Of a stretch of 64,000 nt of DNA, positions 27,739 to 37,470 are shown one piece after another (position 1 is the stretch's first letter; the number at the start of each line of letters is the position of its first letter). This stretch comes from Hyphomicrobiales bacterium (lineage in GTDB: Bacteria > Pseudomonadota > Alphaproteobacteria > Rhizobiales > Rhizobiaceae): positions 62,001 through 126,000 of the forward strand of contig UBZP01000006.1 of assembly GCA_900469965.1 (NCBI GenBank). The letters are read 5' to 3'. Under the pieces are notes generated by a model. That model saw only the letters and a program-made list of their open reading frames with translations, was not told where the DNA came from and did no database searches. The position numbers and the translations under genes are program-made.

Positions 27739-27990
27739 TCAGCAATCGTCGATGTAGCGGCGGCCGTAGCGATCGCGGTAGTAGCACTGGCCGGGCTGGT
27801 CTGCGACGTGGCCGATCAGGGCGCCGCTGACGCCGCCGATGGCTGCGCCGACGGCGGCACCACGAACGTTGCCGGTGACCGCGCCGCCGATGATGGCGCC
27901 GGTCGCCGCGCCGATGCCGGCGCCTTTCTCGGTCTGCGTGCAACTGGCGACCGACAGGCCGACCAGCACGAGCGCAATGGCTTTCTTCAT
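27739..27990 (-). CDS. Glycine-zipper lipoprotein
   Basis: An 83-aa small lipoprotein. The signal ends in the lipobox VASC (Cys at residue 17), followed by a glycine-zipper stretch with repeated GAAxGAxxGG units (residues about 25-60) and a tyrosine/arginine-rich tail ending in Cys. It resembles osmotically inducible YMGG/SlyB-like lipoproteins that sit in the outer membrane or span the envelope. Start 27990 has GGAGAG upstream. It is monocistronic with its own terminator; function is unknown. Confidence 0.82.
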   Translation of the reverse strand: MKKAIALVLVGLSVASCTQTEKGAGIGAATGAIIGGAVTGNVRGAAVGAAIGGVSGALIGHVADQPGQCYYRDRYGRRYIDDC

Positions 27991-28420
27991 CAAAATCTCT
28001 CCAGGTTCTAGCAGGACGGGCATGCCGCCGCTGTCGGACGTCTTTCGAAACCGGCCGCGCCGGTTTTTCGCATAAGCAATGTCACAATTGCGAACAATAA
28101 GGCGGAAAATGGGGAAGTCTATGGGTTTAAAGTATTTTTTTGGATCGCGAATAAAGCCGGCCGATTTTTCGTCGTGATTCAATTTTGAGACACATTTTTC
28201 GCGCCGGGGGAAAGAAGCGGTTGATTGCAAATTGAAAACGTCGAATGATGCTTCCGCTGCAGGGCTGTGACGCCGAGGGTCGTCGCATGCCGCCGCCGTT
28301 CGAAGGTCCGGCGCGCAGCGGGAGGAAATCTGCAGGTGTTTCGGGTACTCGAAATCGCCTCAAAAGCCGCTTTCGGATCCGGAGTGCCTCACGCGTGCCA
28401 AGTCACGAGGGAGGAAGCGC
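27991..28420. other. Gene-free region, AT-rich core, divergent promoters
   Basis: A 430-bp gap between the minus-strand lipoprotein and plus-strand coxS. It holds an isolated hairpin (28048-28068) and a markedly AT-rich stretch (about 28075-28250) with many A and T runs, unlike the surrounding DNA. I see no convincing coding frame; the one long open frame here is a read-through of the lipoprotein frame. It should hold promoters for both sides, and a small RNA is possible. Confidence 0.5.
28048..28068 (+). terminator. Isolated hairpin with T-tract and no annotated upstream gene
   Basis: AAACCGG (28048-28054) pairs with CCGGTTT (28060-28066) around a 5-nt loop, and the plus strand continues as T-T-C, giving a five-T run. 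It has the form of an intrinsic terminator, but no plus-strand gene precedes it; on the minus strand it would sit in the 5' leader of the lipoprotein mRNA. Confidence 0.4.
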
Positions 28421-28909
<489 letters not shown>

Positions 28910-28913
28910 TATG

Positions 28914-29013
28914 CGGCGGATAGGCAATAGCGAGTAGCGCGGCGTTGGAAATGCGCTTCCTGGTGCGATCTGCCGCCTGCTCGATTCTATTCGCCATTCG
29001 CTATTCGCTGTTC
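28914..29013. repeat. Palindromic intergenic element between coxS and coxL
   Basis: Two imperfect inverted pairs occupy the 123-bp gap inside the operon: 28914-28922 with 28969-28977 (8 of 9 bases) and 28926-28940 with 29000-29013 (12 of 14). The second arm carries two successive ATTCGC-type units. This resembles short dispersed palindromes common in rhizobial genomes, but dispersal cannot be tested here. Confidence 0.5.
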
Positions 29014-29032
29014 TCTCGGGAGGAGATGACTG

Positions 29033-31384
29033 ATGGGCGTTGAAGGCATCGGCGCACGCGTGGCGCGCAAGGAAGACAAGCGGTTTCTGACCGGCAAGGG
29101 CCGGTACACGGACGACATGGTCGTCCCGGGCATGAAGTATGCGGCATTCGTGCGCTCCCCGCATGCGCATGCGCGGATCAGGGGCATCGACAGTTCGGCT
29201 GCGGAAGGGATGCCGGGCGTGATCGGCGTGCTCAACGGCAAGCAGATGCTCGACGACGGGATCGGCAACCTGATCTGCGGCTGGATGATCCATTCCAAGG
29301 ACGGCAGCCCGATGAAGATGGGCGCCTGGCGGCCGATCGCGCACGACACGGTGCGCTATGTCGGCGATGCCGTGGCGGTCGTGGTCGCCGACAGCGTCGG
29401 CGAGGCACGCGACGCCGCCGAGGCCGTGGTGGTCGACTACGAGGAGCTTCCGGCCGTGACCGATGCGGTGATGGCACTGGAGCCCGCACGGCCGCAGCTC
29501 CATCCCGAGGCCGCCGGCAATCTCATCTACGACTGGGCGCTGGGAACCGGCGAGGCCGAGACCGACGCGGCGATCGCCGCCGCCGCCCACGTCACCGAGA
29601 TGACGATCGTCAACAACCGCCTGGCGCCGAACGCGATGGAGCCGCGCGCGGCGCTCGGTGTCTACGACGCCGCCGATGACCACTACACCTGCTACACGAC
29701 GAGCCAGAACCCGCACGTCGCACGGCTGGTAATGAGCGCCTTCTACAATGTCGCGCCGGAGAACAAGCTCAGGGTGATCGCGCCGGATGTCGGCGGCGGC
29801 TTCGGCTCGAAGATCTTCATCTATCCGGAGGAGATCGTCTGCCTGTGGGCTTCGAAGCGCACCGGCGTGCCGGTGAAGTGGACGTCCGACCGCACCGAGG
29901 CGTTCCTGACGGACGCCCACGGCCGCGACCACCACTCGACCGTGAAGATGGCCTTCGACGCCGACAACCGCATCACCGCGCTGAAGGTCGACACCATCGC
30001 CAATTTCGGCGCCTACATGTCGCTGTTCTCCTCGGCCGTGCCGACCTACCTCTACGCGACGCTGCTCTCCGGCCAGTACGACATTCCGGCCATCCATGCC
30101 AATGTCCGGGCGGTCTACACGAACACCGCGCCGGTGGACGCCTATCGCGGCGCCGGGCGGCCGGAGGCGACCTTCCTGCTGGAGCGGACGATGGAAACGG
30201 CGGCCCGCGAGCTCGGCATCTCGCCGGCGGAACTGCGGCGCAAGAACTTCATCCGCTCCTTCCCCCACCAGACACCGGTGATCATGAACTACGACGCCGG
30301 GGACTACGAGGCGTCGCTGGAGGCGGCGATGCGGGAGGCCGACTGGGCCGGATTCGGCGCGCGCAAGGCGGAGGCGGAAAGGCGCGGCAAGAAGCGCGGC
30401 ATCGGCATGAGCTGCTACATCGAGGCCTGCGGCATCGCGCCGTCGGCGGCGGTCGGTTCGCTCGGCGCCGGCGTCGGGCTGTGGGAATCGGCGGAAGTGC
30501 GGGTGAACGCGGTCGGCACGATCGAGGTGCTGACCGGCTCGCACAGCCATGGCCAGGGGCACGAGACCACCTTCGCCCAGCTCGTCGCCGACCGGTTCGG
30601 CGTGCCGATCGACAGTGTCTCGATCGTCCACGGCGATACCGACAAGGTGCAGATGGGCATGGGCACCTACGGCTCGCGCTCGGGCGCCGTCGGCATGTCG
30701 GCGATCGTCAAGGCGCTCGACAAGGTCGAGGCCAAGGCGAAGAAGATCGCGGCACACCTGATGGAGGCCGACGAGGGCGACATCGTCATCGAGAACGGCG
30801 AGGCGAAGGTGGCCGGCACCGACAAGACCGTGCCGTGGTTCCAGGTGGCGCTGGCGGCCTACACCGCCCACAACCTGCCCGCCGGCATGGAGCCGGGGCT
30901 GAAGGAGGGGGCGTTCTACGACCCGTCCAACTTCACCTTCCCGGCCGGTTGCTACATCTGCGAGGTCGAGGTCGACCCGGAAACGGGGAAGACCGGCATC
31001 GTCCAGTTTGTCGCGGCCGACGACTTCGGCAACATCATCAATCCGATGATCGTCGAGGGCCAGGTTCACGGCGGCATCGCCCAGGGCATCGGCCAGGCGC
31101 TGCTGGAGGGCGTGCACTACGATCCGCAGACGGGCCAGCTCTTGACCGCCAGCTACATGGACTATGCGATGCCGCGCGCCCACGACCTGCCGTCGTTCAA
31201 GGTCTCGCACCAGAACACGCCGTGCCCCAACAACCCGCTCGGCATCAAGGGCTGCGGGGAGGCTGGGGCGATCGGTTCGCCGCCGGCGCTGATCAACGCG
31301 ATCACCGATGCGATCGGCAACAACGACCTGACCATGCCGGCCACGCCCCAGAAGGTGTGGGCGGCCGTCAACGCGGCGCAGTGA
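29033..31384 (+). CDS. coxL: CO dehydrogenase form II-like molybdenum hydroxylase large subunit
   Basis: A 783-aa catalytic subunit binding molybdopterin cytosine dinucleotide. The active-site loop reads AYRGAGR (residues 370-376), the form II signature, not the AYxCSFR of proven form I CO dehydrogenases. The GGGFGSK motif near residue 260 and the catalytic Glu in GCGEAGAIG near the C-terminus are intact. The true substrate may not be CO. GGGAGGAG precedes the start. It lies between coxS and coxM. Confidence 0.9.
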   Translation: MGVEGIGARVARKEDKRFLTGKGRYTDDMVVPGMKYAAFVRSPHAHARIRGIDSSAAEGMPGVIGVLNGKQMLDDGIGNLICGWMIHSKDGSPMKMGAWRPIAHDTVRYVGDAVAVVVADSVGEARDAAEAVVVDYEELPAVTDAVMALEPARPQLHPEAAGNLIYDWALGTGEAETDAAIAAAAHVTEMTIVNNRLAPNAMEPRAALGVYDAADDHYTCYTTSQNPHVARLVMSAFYNVAPENKLRVIAPDVGGGFGSKIFIYPEEIVCLWASKRTGVPVKWTSDRTEAFLTDAHGRDHHSTVKMAFDADNRITALKVDTIANFGAYMSLFSSAVPTYLYATLLSGQYDIPAIHANVRAVYTNTAPVDAYRGAGRPEATFLLERTMETAARELGISPAELRRKNFIRSFPHQTPVIMNYDAGDYEASLEAAMREADWAGFGARKAEAERRGKKRGIGMSCYIEACGIAPSAAVGSLGAGVGLWESAEVRVNAVGTIEVLTGSHSHGQGHETTFAQLVADRFGVPIDSVSIVHGDTDKVQMGMGTYGSRSGAVGMSAIVKALDKVEAKAKKIAAHLMEADEGDIVIENGEAKVAGTDKTVPWFQVALAAYTAHNLPAGMEPGLKEGAFYDPSNFTFPAGCYICEVEVDPETGKTGIVQFVAADDFGNIINPMIVEGQVHGGIAQGIGQALLEGVHYDPQTGQLLTASYMDYAMPRAHDLPSFKVSHQNTPCPNNPLGIKGCGEAGAIGSPPALINAITDAIGNNDLTMPATPQKVWAAVNAAQ

Positions 31385-31397
31385 GGGGGAAACGGAG

Positions 31398-32192
31398 ATG
31401 TATGCAACCAACTACCATCGGGCGTCCTCGGTCGCGGATGCGCTCCGCCTCAAGGGCGCGTCGGACGAGGCCAAATATGTCTCGGGCGGGATGACGCTGA
31501 TCCCGACGATGAAGCAGCGGCTGGCGGCGCCGTCGGACCTGGTCGACCTCCGGCACATTGCCGAGATGAAGGGGATCACGGTCTCGGGCGGCCGCGTGCG
31601 GATCGGCGCGGGGACGACCCATGCCGAGGTCGCGCAATCCGCCGAGATCAAGGCCGCCTGCCCGGCGCTCGCCCATCTCGCCTCGCTGATTGGCGATCCG
31701 CAGGTGCGGCACATGGGCACGATCGGCGGCTCGATCGCCAACAACGACCCGGCCGCCGACTATCCGTCGGCCATGCTGGCGCTCGCAGCCACGATCGTGA
31801 CCGACCGGCGCGAGATCGCCGCCGACGATTTCTTCACCGGCCTCTTCGAGACCGCGCTCCAGGACGACGAGATCGTGGTGGCGGTGACGTTCGCCCCGCC
31901 CGAGCGGGCCGGATATTCCAAGTTCCCGAATCCGGCGTCGCGCTATGCCATGACCGGGGTCTTCGTCGCCAAGGGGCCCGGCGGCGTGCGGGTCGGCGTG
32001 ACCGGCGCGGGCGCCAACGGCGTGTTCCGCCATGCGGCGATGGAGGCGGCCCTTACCGGCAATTTTTCGGCGCAGGCGCTCAGCGGTGTCACCACCGATC
32101 CGTCCGAGCTGCTGTCGGACATCCACGGAAGCGCGGAGTACCGGGCCAATCTGGTCAACGTGATGGCCAGGCGGGCGGTTGCGGCCGCCTGA
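31398..32192 (+). CDS. coxM: CO dehydrogenase-type medium subunit (FAD)
   Basis: A 264-aa FAD-binding subunit of the xanthine oxidase family. The two FAD motifs are present: GGMTLIPTMK (residues about 33-42) and the TIGGSIANNDPAADYP block (about 110-125), followed by the CODH flavoprotein C-terminal domain. It passes electrons from CoxS to an acceptor. It starts 13 nt after coxL and ends the operon. Maturation genes (coxD, E, F) are not seen nearby. Confidence 0.9.
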   Translation: MYATNYHRASSVADALRLKGASDEAKYVSGGMTLIPTMKQRLAAPSDLVDLRHIAEMKGITVSGGRVRIGAGTTHAEVAQSAEIKAACPALAHLASLIGDPQVRHMGTIGGSIANNDPAADYPSAMLALAATIVTDRREIAADDFFTGLFETALQDDEIVVAVTFAPPERAGYSKFPNPASRYAMTGVFVAKGPGGVRVGVTGAGANGVFRHAAMEAALTGNFSAQALSGVTTDPSELLSDIHGSAEYRANLVNVMARRAVAAA

Positions 32193-32220
32193 GAGCCATC
32201 GGCCTCGGCCAACGACACAT

Positions 32221-32244
32221 CGAGGACGGCTTCGGCCGTCCTCG
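32221..32244 (+). terminator. Hairpin after coxM (UUCG tetraloop)
   Basis: A perfect 10-bp stem, CGAGGACGGC at 32221-32230 with its complement at 32235-32244, closed by a TTCG tetraloop, 29 bp past the coxM stop. No T-run follows, so it may end the cox transcript inefficiently or shield the mRNA 3' end from exonucleases. Confidence 0.55.
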
Positions 32245-32256
32245 GCTTGCATATAC

Positions 32257-32298
32257 TTGACATGCATCAAGCAAGAGTGGTTTCTGCCGTTGTAACCT
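32257..32298 (+). promoter_or_regulatory. FNR/FixK-type box and candidate -10 upstream of hemA
   Basis: TTGACATGCATCAA (32257-32270) matches the FnrN/FixK consensus TTGAT-N4-ATCAA except for C at position 5. A -10-like TAACCT lies at 32293-32298. If transcription starts near 32305 the box is centred at about -41.5, the class II activator position. It is 166 bp before the hemA start. Oxygen-responsive control of heme synthesis in rhizobia makes this plausible. Confidence 0.6.
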
Positions 32299-32436
32299 AT
32301 CTTGGAATGTTTCAAAGGTAGGCGCGGTTTTGCCGCAGTGCCTTTGCATTGCGGCAGCAGCCTTCGGGGTGTACGTCGAAGGGGAAGCGGGCGAGATCGC
32401 GCCCGGGCATGCCGGGGAACCGGTCTGGAGACAATG

Positions 32437-33651
32437 ATGGACTTTGAGGCTTTCTTCAAAAACGAGTTGGACGGGCTGCATCAGGAAGGCCGCTATCGCG
32501 TCTTCGCCGATCTGGAGCGCCACAGCGGCGGCTTCCCGAAGGCGACGCGCCACACCGATTCGGGCACGCAGGAAGTCACCGTCTGGTGCTCCAACGACTA
32601 TCTCGGCATGGGGCAGCATCCCACCGTCACCGGGGCGATGAAGCTCGCCATCGACCAGTGTGGCGCGGGTGCTGGCGGCACCCGCAACATCTCGGGTACG
32701 AACCACTACCACGTGCTTCTCGAGCGCGAACTCGCCGACCTGCACGGCAAGGAGGCGGCGCTGCTGTTCACCTCCGGTTACGTCTCCAACTGGGCCGCGC
32801 TCGGCACGCTCTGTTCGAAGATCCCCGGCATCATCATGTTCTCCGATGCCGGCAACCACGCCTCGATGATCGAAGGCATCCGCCATTCCAAGTGCGAGCG
32901 GGTGATCTGGAAGCACAACGACCTGAAGGATCTGGAAGCGAAGCTCGCGGCCGCCGATCCGCGGGCGCCGAAGATCATCGCCTTCGAGTCGGTCTATTCG
33001 ATGGACGGCGACATCGCGCCGATCAAGGAGATCTGCGACCTTGCCGACCGTTACGGCGCCATGACCTATCTCGACGAAGTGCATGCGGTCGGCATGTACG
33101 GCCCGCGCGGCGGCGGCATCGCCGAGCGCGAAGGGCTGATGCACCGGCTGACGGTGATCGAGGGCACGCTCGGCAAGGCCTTCGGCGTCATGGGCGGCTA
33201 CATCGCCGCTTCCACCGCGCTTTGCGACTTCATCCGTTCGTTCGCGTCCGGCTTCATCTTCACCACGGCGCTGCCGCCGACGCTGGCCGCCGGCGCGCTC
33301 GCCTCGATCCGCCACCTGAAGGAAAGCCAGCAGGAACGCTTCGCCCATCAGGAGCGCGTGCGCCGGCTGCGCTCGCTGCTCGACCGCAACGGCATTCCGC
33401 ACATGCACAACCCGAGCCACATCGTGCCGGTGGTGGTCGGCGATGCCGCCAAGTGCAAGTGGATCTCCGACCTGCTGCTCGACAATTTCGGCATCTACGT
33501 CCAGCCGATCAACTATCCGACCGTGCCGAAGAAGACCGAGCGCCTGCGGATCACGCCGACGCCGCTGCATTCGGATGCCGATATCGACCATCTGGTCGGT
33601 GCGCTGCATTCGCTGTGGTCGCGCTGTGCGCTGGCCCGCGCGGTGGCCTGA
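32437..33651 (+). CDS. hemA: 5-aminolevulinate synthase
   Basis: A 404-aa ALAS condensing glycine and succinyl-CoA to 5-aminolevulinate, the alphaproteobacterial entry to heme and B12. Family marks are [22 protein letters not shown], and the PLP lysine Lys247 in GTLGKAFG, at the same place as known ALAS. The second of two adjacent ATGs (32434, 32437) is chosen because GGAG lies 6 nt before it. It stands alone between the cox operon and dxr, with an FNR-type box and its own terminator. Confidence 0.95.
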   Translation: MDFEAFFKNELDGLHQEGRYRVFADLERHSGGFPKATRHTDSGTQEVTVWCSNDYLGMGQHPTVTGAMKLAIDQCGAGAGGTRNISGTNHYHVLLERELADLHGKEAALLFTSGYVSNWAALGTLCSKIPGIIMFSDAGNHASMIEGIRHSKCERVIWKHNDLKDLEAKLAAADPRAPKIIAFESVYSMDGDIAPIKEICDLADRYGAMTYLDEVHAVGMYGPRGGGIAEREGLMHRLTVIEGTLGKAFGVMGGYIAASTALCDFIRSFASGFIFTTALPPTLAAGALASIRHLKESQQERFAHQERVRRLRSLLDRNGIPHMHNPSHIVPVVVGDAAKCKWISDLLLDNFGIYVQPINYPTVPKKTERLRITPTPLHSDADIDHLVGALHSLWSRCALARAVA

Positions 33652-33682
33652 GCCCGCGTCTCTTCGACCCCGGACCCTTGCG

Positions 33683-33713
33683 ATGGCCGCGGCTTACGCG
33701 GCCATTTCCTTTT
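33683..33713 (+). terminator. Rho-independent terminator of hemA, inside the dxr 3' end
   Basis: A 9-bp stem (33683-33691 with 33697-33705) around a 5-nt loop is followed on the plus strand by TTCCTTTT (33706-33713). The loop contains the dxr stop codon, so the terminator of one gene is written within the last codons of the convergent gene. Confidence 0.75.
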
Positions 33714-34887
33714 GGGCGATGATCGCTTCGGCGCGGCGGCGGGCTTCCGTGTCCGCCGCGAAGACCTCGTCCATGCTCCGGGCGGCGCCGAAATCCTGCA
33801 TGTCGTCCATCACCTCTTCGGCGATGTCGGCCATGTGGAGGAAGCCGATGCGGCCGTCGCAGAAGGCGTGGAAGGCCGTCTCTTCGGCCGCGTTCATCAC
33901 CGCGCTCTGCATGCCGCCGCGCTCAAGCGCGGTGCGGGCGAGCCGCAGCGCCGGGAAGCGCTGCTCGTCCGGCGCCTCGAAGTCCAAGCGGGCGAGCTTG
34001 GCGAAATCCAGCCGCTCGACGTTCAGGGCCGGCCGGTCGGGATAGGTCAGCGCATAGCCGATCGCCGTGCGCATGTCCGGGCAGCCGAGCTGGGCGAGCA
34101 CCGAGCCGTCCCGGTAGCCGACCATCGAATGGACGATCGACTGGGGATGGACGATGACCTCGATCTGGTCGGGGCGGACGTCGAAGAGATGCTTGGCCTC
34201 GATCATCTCCAGCGCCTTGTTGAACATCGAGGCGCTGCCGATCGAGACCTTCAGGCCCATCGACCAGTTGGGGTGGGCGCGGGCGACGGCGGCGGTGACG
34301 CCGGCCATCTGCTCGCGCGTCCAGGTGCGGAACGGCCCGCCGGAGGCCGTCAGCACGATCCGCTCCACCGCGTGGCGCTGGTCGTCCTCCAGCGCCTGGA
34401 AGATGGCGCTGTGCTCGCTGTCGACCGGGATCAGCCGGCCGCCGCCGGCCGCTACGGCCTGCACGAAGAGGTCGCCGGCGGTGACGAGGCATTCCTTGTT
34501 GGCGAGCGCGATGTCGGCGCCGCGTTCGGCCGCGGCCAGCGTCGGCGCCAGGCCGGCCGTGCCGACGATCGCCGCCATCGCCCAGTCGGACGGCATCGCC
34601 GCCGCCTCCATCAGCGCGTTGCGCCCGGCGCCGACGGCGACGCCGGTGCCGGCGAGAGCCTGCTTCAGGTCGTCGTAGCGGGTCTCGTCGGCGGTCACCG
34701 CCATCGCGGCGCCGAAGGCCTTCGCCTGCTCGGCCAGGAGCGCGACATTGCCGTTGCCGGTCACGGCGACGACCTCGAAGGCCGCGCGGCCGCCGAGCTG
34801 TGCGATCACGTCGAGCGTGCTGGTGCCGATCGAACCGGTGGAGCCAAGGATCGTGACGCGGCGTCGCTTTGCCTCGCTGGGTGCCAT
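33694..34887 (-). CDS. dxr: 1-deoxy-D-xylulose 5-phosphate reductoisomerase
   Basis: A 397-aa DXR (IspC), second step of the MEP isoprenoid pathway, using NADPH and a divalent metal. The N-terminal cofactor motif is GSTGSIG (near residue 15); the metal and substrate region carries PVDSEHSA and TASGGPF. Length is typical. It is not in the usual uppS-cdsA cluster but convergent with hemA. The start carries a short basic extension before the Rossmann fold. Confidence 0.95.
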   Translation of the reverse strand: MAPSEAKRRRVTILGSTGSIGTSTLDVIAQLGGRAAFEVVAVTGNGNVALLAEQAKAFGAAMAVTADETRYDDLKQALAGTGVAVGAGRNALMEAAAMPSDWAMAAIVGTAGLAPTLAAAERGADIALANKECLVTAGDLFVQAVAAGGGRLIPVDSEHSAIFQALEDDQRHAVERIVLTASGGPFRTWTREQMAGVTAAVARAHPNWSMGLKVSIGSASMFNKALEMIEAKHLFDVRPDQIEVIVHPQSIVHSMVGYRDGSVLAQLGCPDMRTAIGYALTYPDRPALNVERLDFAKLARLDFEAPDEQRFPALRLARTALERGGMQSAVMNAAEETAFHAFCDGRIGFLHMADIAEEVMDDMQDFGAARSMDEVFAADTEARRRAEAIIAQKEMAA

Positions 34888-35070
34888 GATTTGTTCCGCG
34901 ATCTTTTTATTGTCTTGATGAGGCTCTACAGCCGATTGACGCGCGCAACAAGGTGTTGATGCGCGTGCCGGCGATTGCGCTGTCGCGCACGGCGCTTGAC
35001 GTTTTCATCGGAGCGGCCATAACGTCGCCGCTGGCGATCCATTCGCCCTAGACAGATTTGGAGGATGCCC

Positions 35071-35787
35071 GTGCGGTTATCGTTGAATGCGCTGGCAGCT
35101 TTGCTGCTGCCCCTTGGCTTCGCGTCGGCCGGCCATGCTGCCGACGCCCTGCCGCAGGGGCTGAGCGCGACCTGGGTCGTGGAGGACCTCAACGGCAAGG
35201 GTGTCATCGATAACCTGCAGACGACGCTGGAAATCCGCACCGACGGCTCCTATGGCGGCAATGGCGGCTGCAACACCTATCGCGGAAACCTGAAATTCGA
35301 GGCGGACGGCACGGTGAGCTTCGCGCCGGCGGCGGCGACCCGCAAGATGTGCGCGCCGGCCGTCATGGACCAGGAGCAGAAGTTCTTCGACGCGCTCGGC
35401 ACGGTGCGCTCGTGGCGACTCGAGAACGGCCTCTTGCATCTTGCCGACAAGGACGGCGGGCATGCGATGCGGCTGGCCCAGCTGAAGAATACCACCGACA
35501 TCGTCCTGCAGGTGCCGAACACGATCTCGGTCGACCGGCAGACCGTTTCCTACAATTGCGATGGCGACCTGAAGCTCAAGGCCGATTACATCAATGCCGA
35601 ATCCGTCGCGCTCGCCATCCTCAGCTTCGGTGAAAACTTCGTGATCGCCAGCAGCGTCCTGTCCGGCTCCGGCGCGCGCTATGCCGGGGCCCAGTTCGAA
35701 TGGTGGACGAAGGGCGACGAGGGCACGCTGAAGGACCTGACCCAGGGCGACAACGCCGCCGGCATCACCTGCCGCAGGGCGCCCTGA
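35071..35787 (+). CDS. META-domain (HslJ/DUF306) secreted protein
   Basis: A 238-aa exported protein. A signal peptide (residues 1-24, ending in GHA-A) precedes a META domain with WVVEDLNGKG, GGCNTYRG and TRKMC landmarks, the usual HslJ-like fold linked to envelope stress; the C-terminal half is a lysozyme-inhibitor-like region with few clear motifs. GGAGG sits 7 nt before the GTG at 35071, so I prefer it to the ATG at 35065, which abuts the site. Function is unknown. Confidence 0.78.
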   Translation: MRLSLNALAALLLPLGFASAGHAADALPQGLSATWVVEDLNGKGVIDNLQTTLEIRTDGSYGGNGGCNTYRGNLKFEADGTVSFAPAAATRKMCAPAVMDQEQKFFDALGTVRSWRLENGLLHLADKDGGHAMRLAQLKNTTDIVLQVPNTISVDRQTVSYNCDGDLKLKADYINAESVALAILSFGENFVIASSVLSGSGARYAGAQFEWWTKGDEGTLKDLTQGDNAAGITCRRAP

Positions 35788-35828
35788 CGCCGGCGCCGAG
35801 CCCGCGGCCCACCCATCCGGAGAGAGCC

Positions 35829-36215
35829 ATGCCTACATTCCACGTCGGTCAGAAGGTCGTCTGCATCAACGATCGCTTCAAGCACGTCTCGATCGATCAG
35901 GGCATCCGCAAGGGCCGGATCTACACGGTGCGCTGGGCCGGTCACTACCGCCACTACGTGGACGGCGACTTCTACGGTATCAAGCTGATGGAACTCTACC
36001 GCGGCAACGACGACGGCCCGGAGGGTTATGGCGCCGTCGACATGCCCTTCCGCGCCAGCCGCTTCCGCCCGCTCGTCTCCGACCGCATCAAGGCGATGCT
36101 CGGCATCAAGGCGCCGGCGCCGAAGGTCGAGGCACGGCCGTCCGGCCTCCCGTCGATCAGGCCGAAGCCGAAGGTGACGACGCCGGAGAAGGAGCGCGAG
36201 GAGGAGAAGGTTTGA
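35829..36215 (+). CDS. Conserved hypothetical protein with small beta-barrel-like N-terminus
   Basis: A 128-aa protein I do not recognise as a named family. The N-terminal half (VGQKVVCINDRF, then KGRIYTVRWAGHY) resembles short SH3/KOW-like beta units common in phage and rhizobial hypothetical proteins; the C-terminal 35 residues are lysine-, proline- and glutamate-rich and probably disordered. There is no signal peptide. The start follows GGAGAGAG. It sits between the META protein and the GreA-like gene, 41 and 76 nt from them. Confidence 0.65.
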   Translation: MPTFHVGQKVVCINDRFKHVSIDQGIRKGRIYTVRWAGHYRHYVDGDFYGIKLMELYRGNDDGPEGYGAVDMPFRASRFRPLVSDRIKAMLGIKAPAPKVEARPSGLPSIRPKPKVTTPEKEREEEKV

Positions 36216-36291
36216 GCGGGAACGTCCGTAAGCCGAGCCCTCGTGCCATCGCCTTCTCCCCGCGCACGGCGCGCCGGAAAGGGACCGTGTC

Positions 36292-36774
36292 ATGAGCGTC
36301 GCCTTCGTCAAGGAAGAGAGCGCGGAAACCGCGTCCGAAACCCTTCTGCCCGACCGCCCGATCTCGCCGCACCCGAACTTCGTCACCGAAGCCGGGCTGA
36401 AGGCGCTCGACGTTCAATTGCAGGACGCGCGCACCGCCTTCGAGGCGGCGAACGCCATCGAGGACGTCAACGAGCGGCGCCGGCAGGCGGCCGGCCCGTT
36501 GCGGGACCTGCGCTATCTTCGCGAGCGGGTGCGCACGGCCCAGCTGATCGCCCCTCCAAGCTCGAACGAGACCGTCGCCTTCGGCAGCACGGTCACCTTC
36601 GTCCGCGACAGCGGGCGCGAACAGACCTATCGCATCGTCGGCGAGGACGAGGCCGATCCGAAGGCCGGATCGATCTCCCATGTCTCCCCGGTGGCCCGCA
36701 GCCTCCTCGGCAAGCGCGTCGGCGACGTCGCCACCGTCGGTGGGCAGGAGCTCGAGGTCGTTGCCATCGGCTGA
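36292..36774 (+). CDS. GreA/GreB-family transcription elongation factor-like protein
   Basis: A 160-aa Gre-like protein with a 28-residue N-terminal extension, a helical hairpin (about 32-85) and a C-terminal FKBP-like domain (about 95-160, with FGSTVTFV and SPVARSLLGKRVGD). The hairpin tip keeps two acids in the DxxE arrangement of GreA (Asp58, Glu61), so RNA cleavage stimulation is possible. It is not the housekeeping GreA by sequence (short arms, divergent tip); it is a paralogue or Rnk/Gfh-like variant. Confidence 0.72.
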   Translation: MSVAFVKEESAETASETLLPDRPISPHPNFVTEAGLKALDVQLQDARTAFEAANAIEDVNERRRQAAGPLRDLRYLRERVRTAQLIAPPSSNETVAFGSTVTFVRDSGREQTYRIVGEDEADPKAGSISHVSPVARSLLGKRVGDVATVGGQELEVVAIG

Positions 36775-36905
36775 GCGGGATAGGGGGCGATGAAGTGAGG
36801 TGCGTTGAGACTGCTGCCGTGAAGTCAGCCATGTCACGAGTATGCCTTAACGGCCCGGATTGGGCATCACGCGGCGGCCAAACGTATCACTGACGGCGGT
36901 ACTGT

Positions 36906-37470
36906 CTAAGAAGCCAGTCCAAGGTTTTTATTGACGACCTTGGAAGGGCGCACTCGGACATTGACAATTGCCAAGGTCTGGCGACTTCCGGGGGGGGGCT
37001 GCAAGAAGCCTGTCAGTCGTTACGTTGAGACTGGTTACGAGACCATCGTCCTCTAACAAGCAATGGAATAGGTCGTCTCCGAGAAGCCCTTGCTCCTCTA
37101 GCTTTTGCGTGTCGGAAAGTGTGGGAACACGCAGTGCGTCCAACAGGGTCTTTACTCGATTGTCAATGTCGCCGCTTGTTGCGATAATTGATCCCGGTAC
37201 TTCCGGCCTCATCACCAGAATGTCGAGTTCTGCCCTCAGAAAGGCCCCGGTGCTAACGACGGCAGCAAATGATCGACCGCCGCGATCGCACCGAGCACTC
37301 AAATCGTTTGGGTTGCTTCCGTCGAGCCACGCCCTGTGCTCGTTCAACGGTATGTGATTCCAGAGATCTCGGAGTTGTGGTTCTAGCGATTTGCGAATCT
37401 CATGAATGGGCGCCAGACCTAACTGTTGTTTAGGTCTCAGTTCGCCCTGATAGTAGAGGCGAAATCTCAC
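36906..37470 (-). pseudogene. RusA-like family gene, frameshifted at a C9 tract (or phase-variable)
   Basis: Read as is, the frame runs from the GTG at 37470 (GAGG 6 nt upstream) to the stop at 36928, 180 aa. The core resembles RusA Holliday-junction resolvases: DIDN (101-104), Lys107, Asp111 and LEDD (139-142), like the acidic cluster and lysine of RusA. At 36990-36998 a run of nine G on the plus strand (C on the coding strand) follows TDRLL. With eight, the frame continues to a stop at 36906 with a C-terminus containing VRVRPSKV and NLGLAS. GC is near 47-50%, far below neighbours. No integrase or partner gene is seen. Confidence 0.6.

Noticed and set aside
36775-36930. Search for a partial copy of the tRNA-Arg 3' end as attachment site
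   Set aside because: No stretch matching the 3' end of the tRNA was found; the island idea therefore rests on composition and position only.
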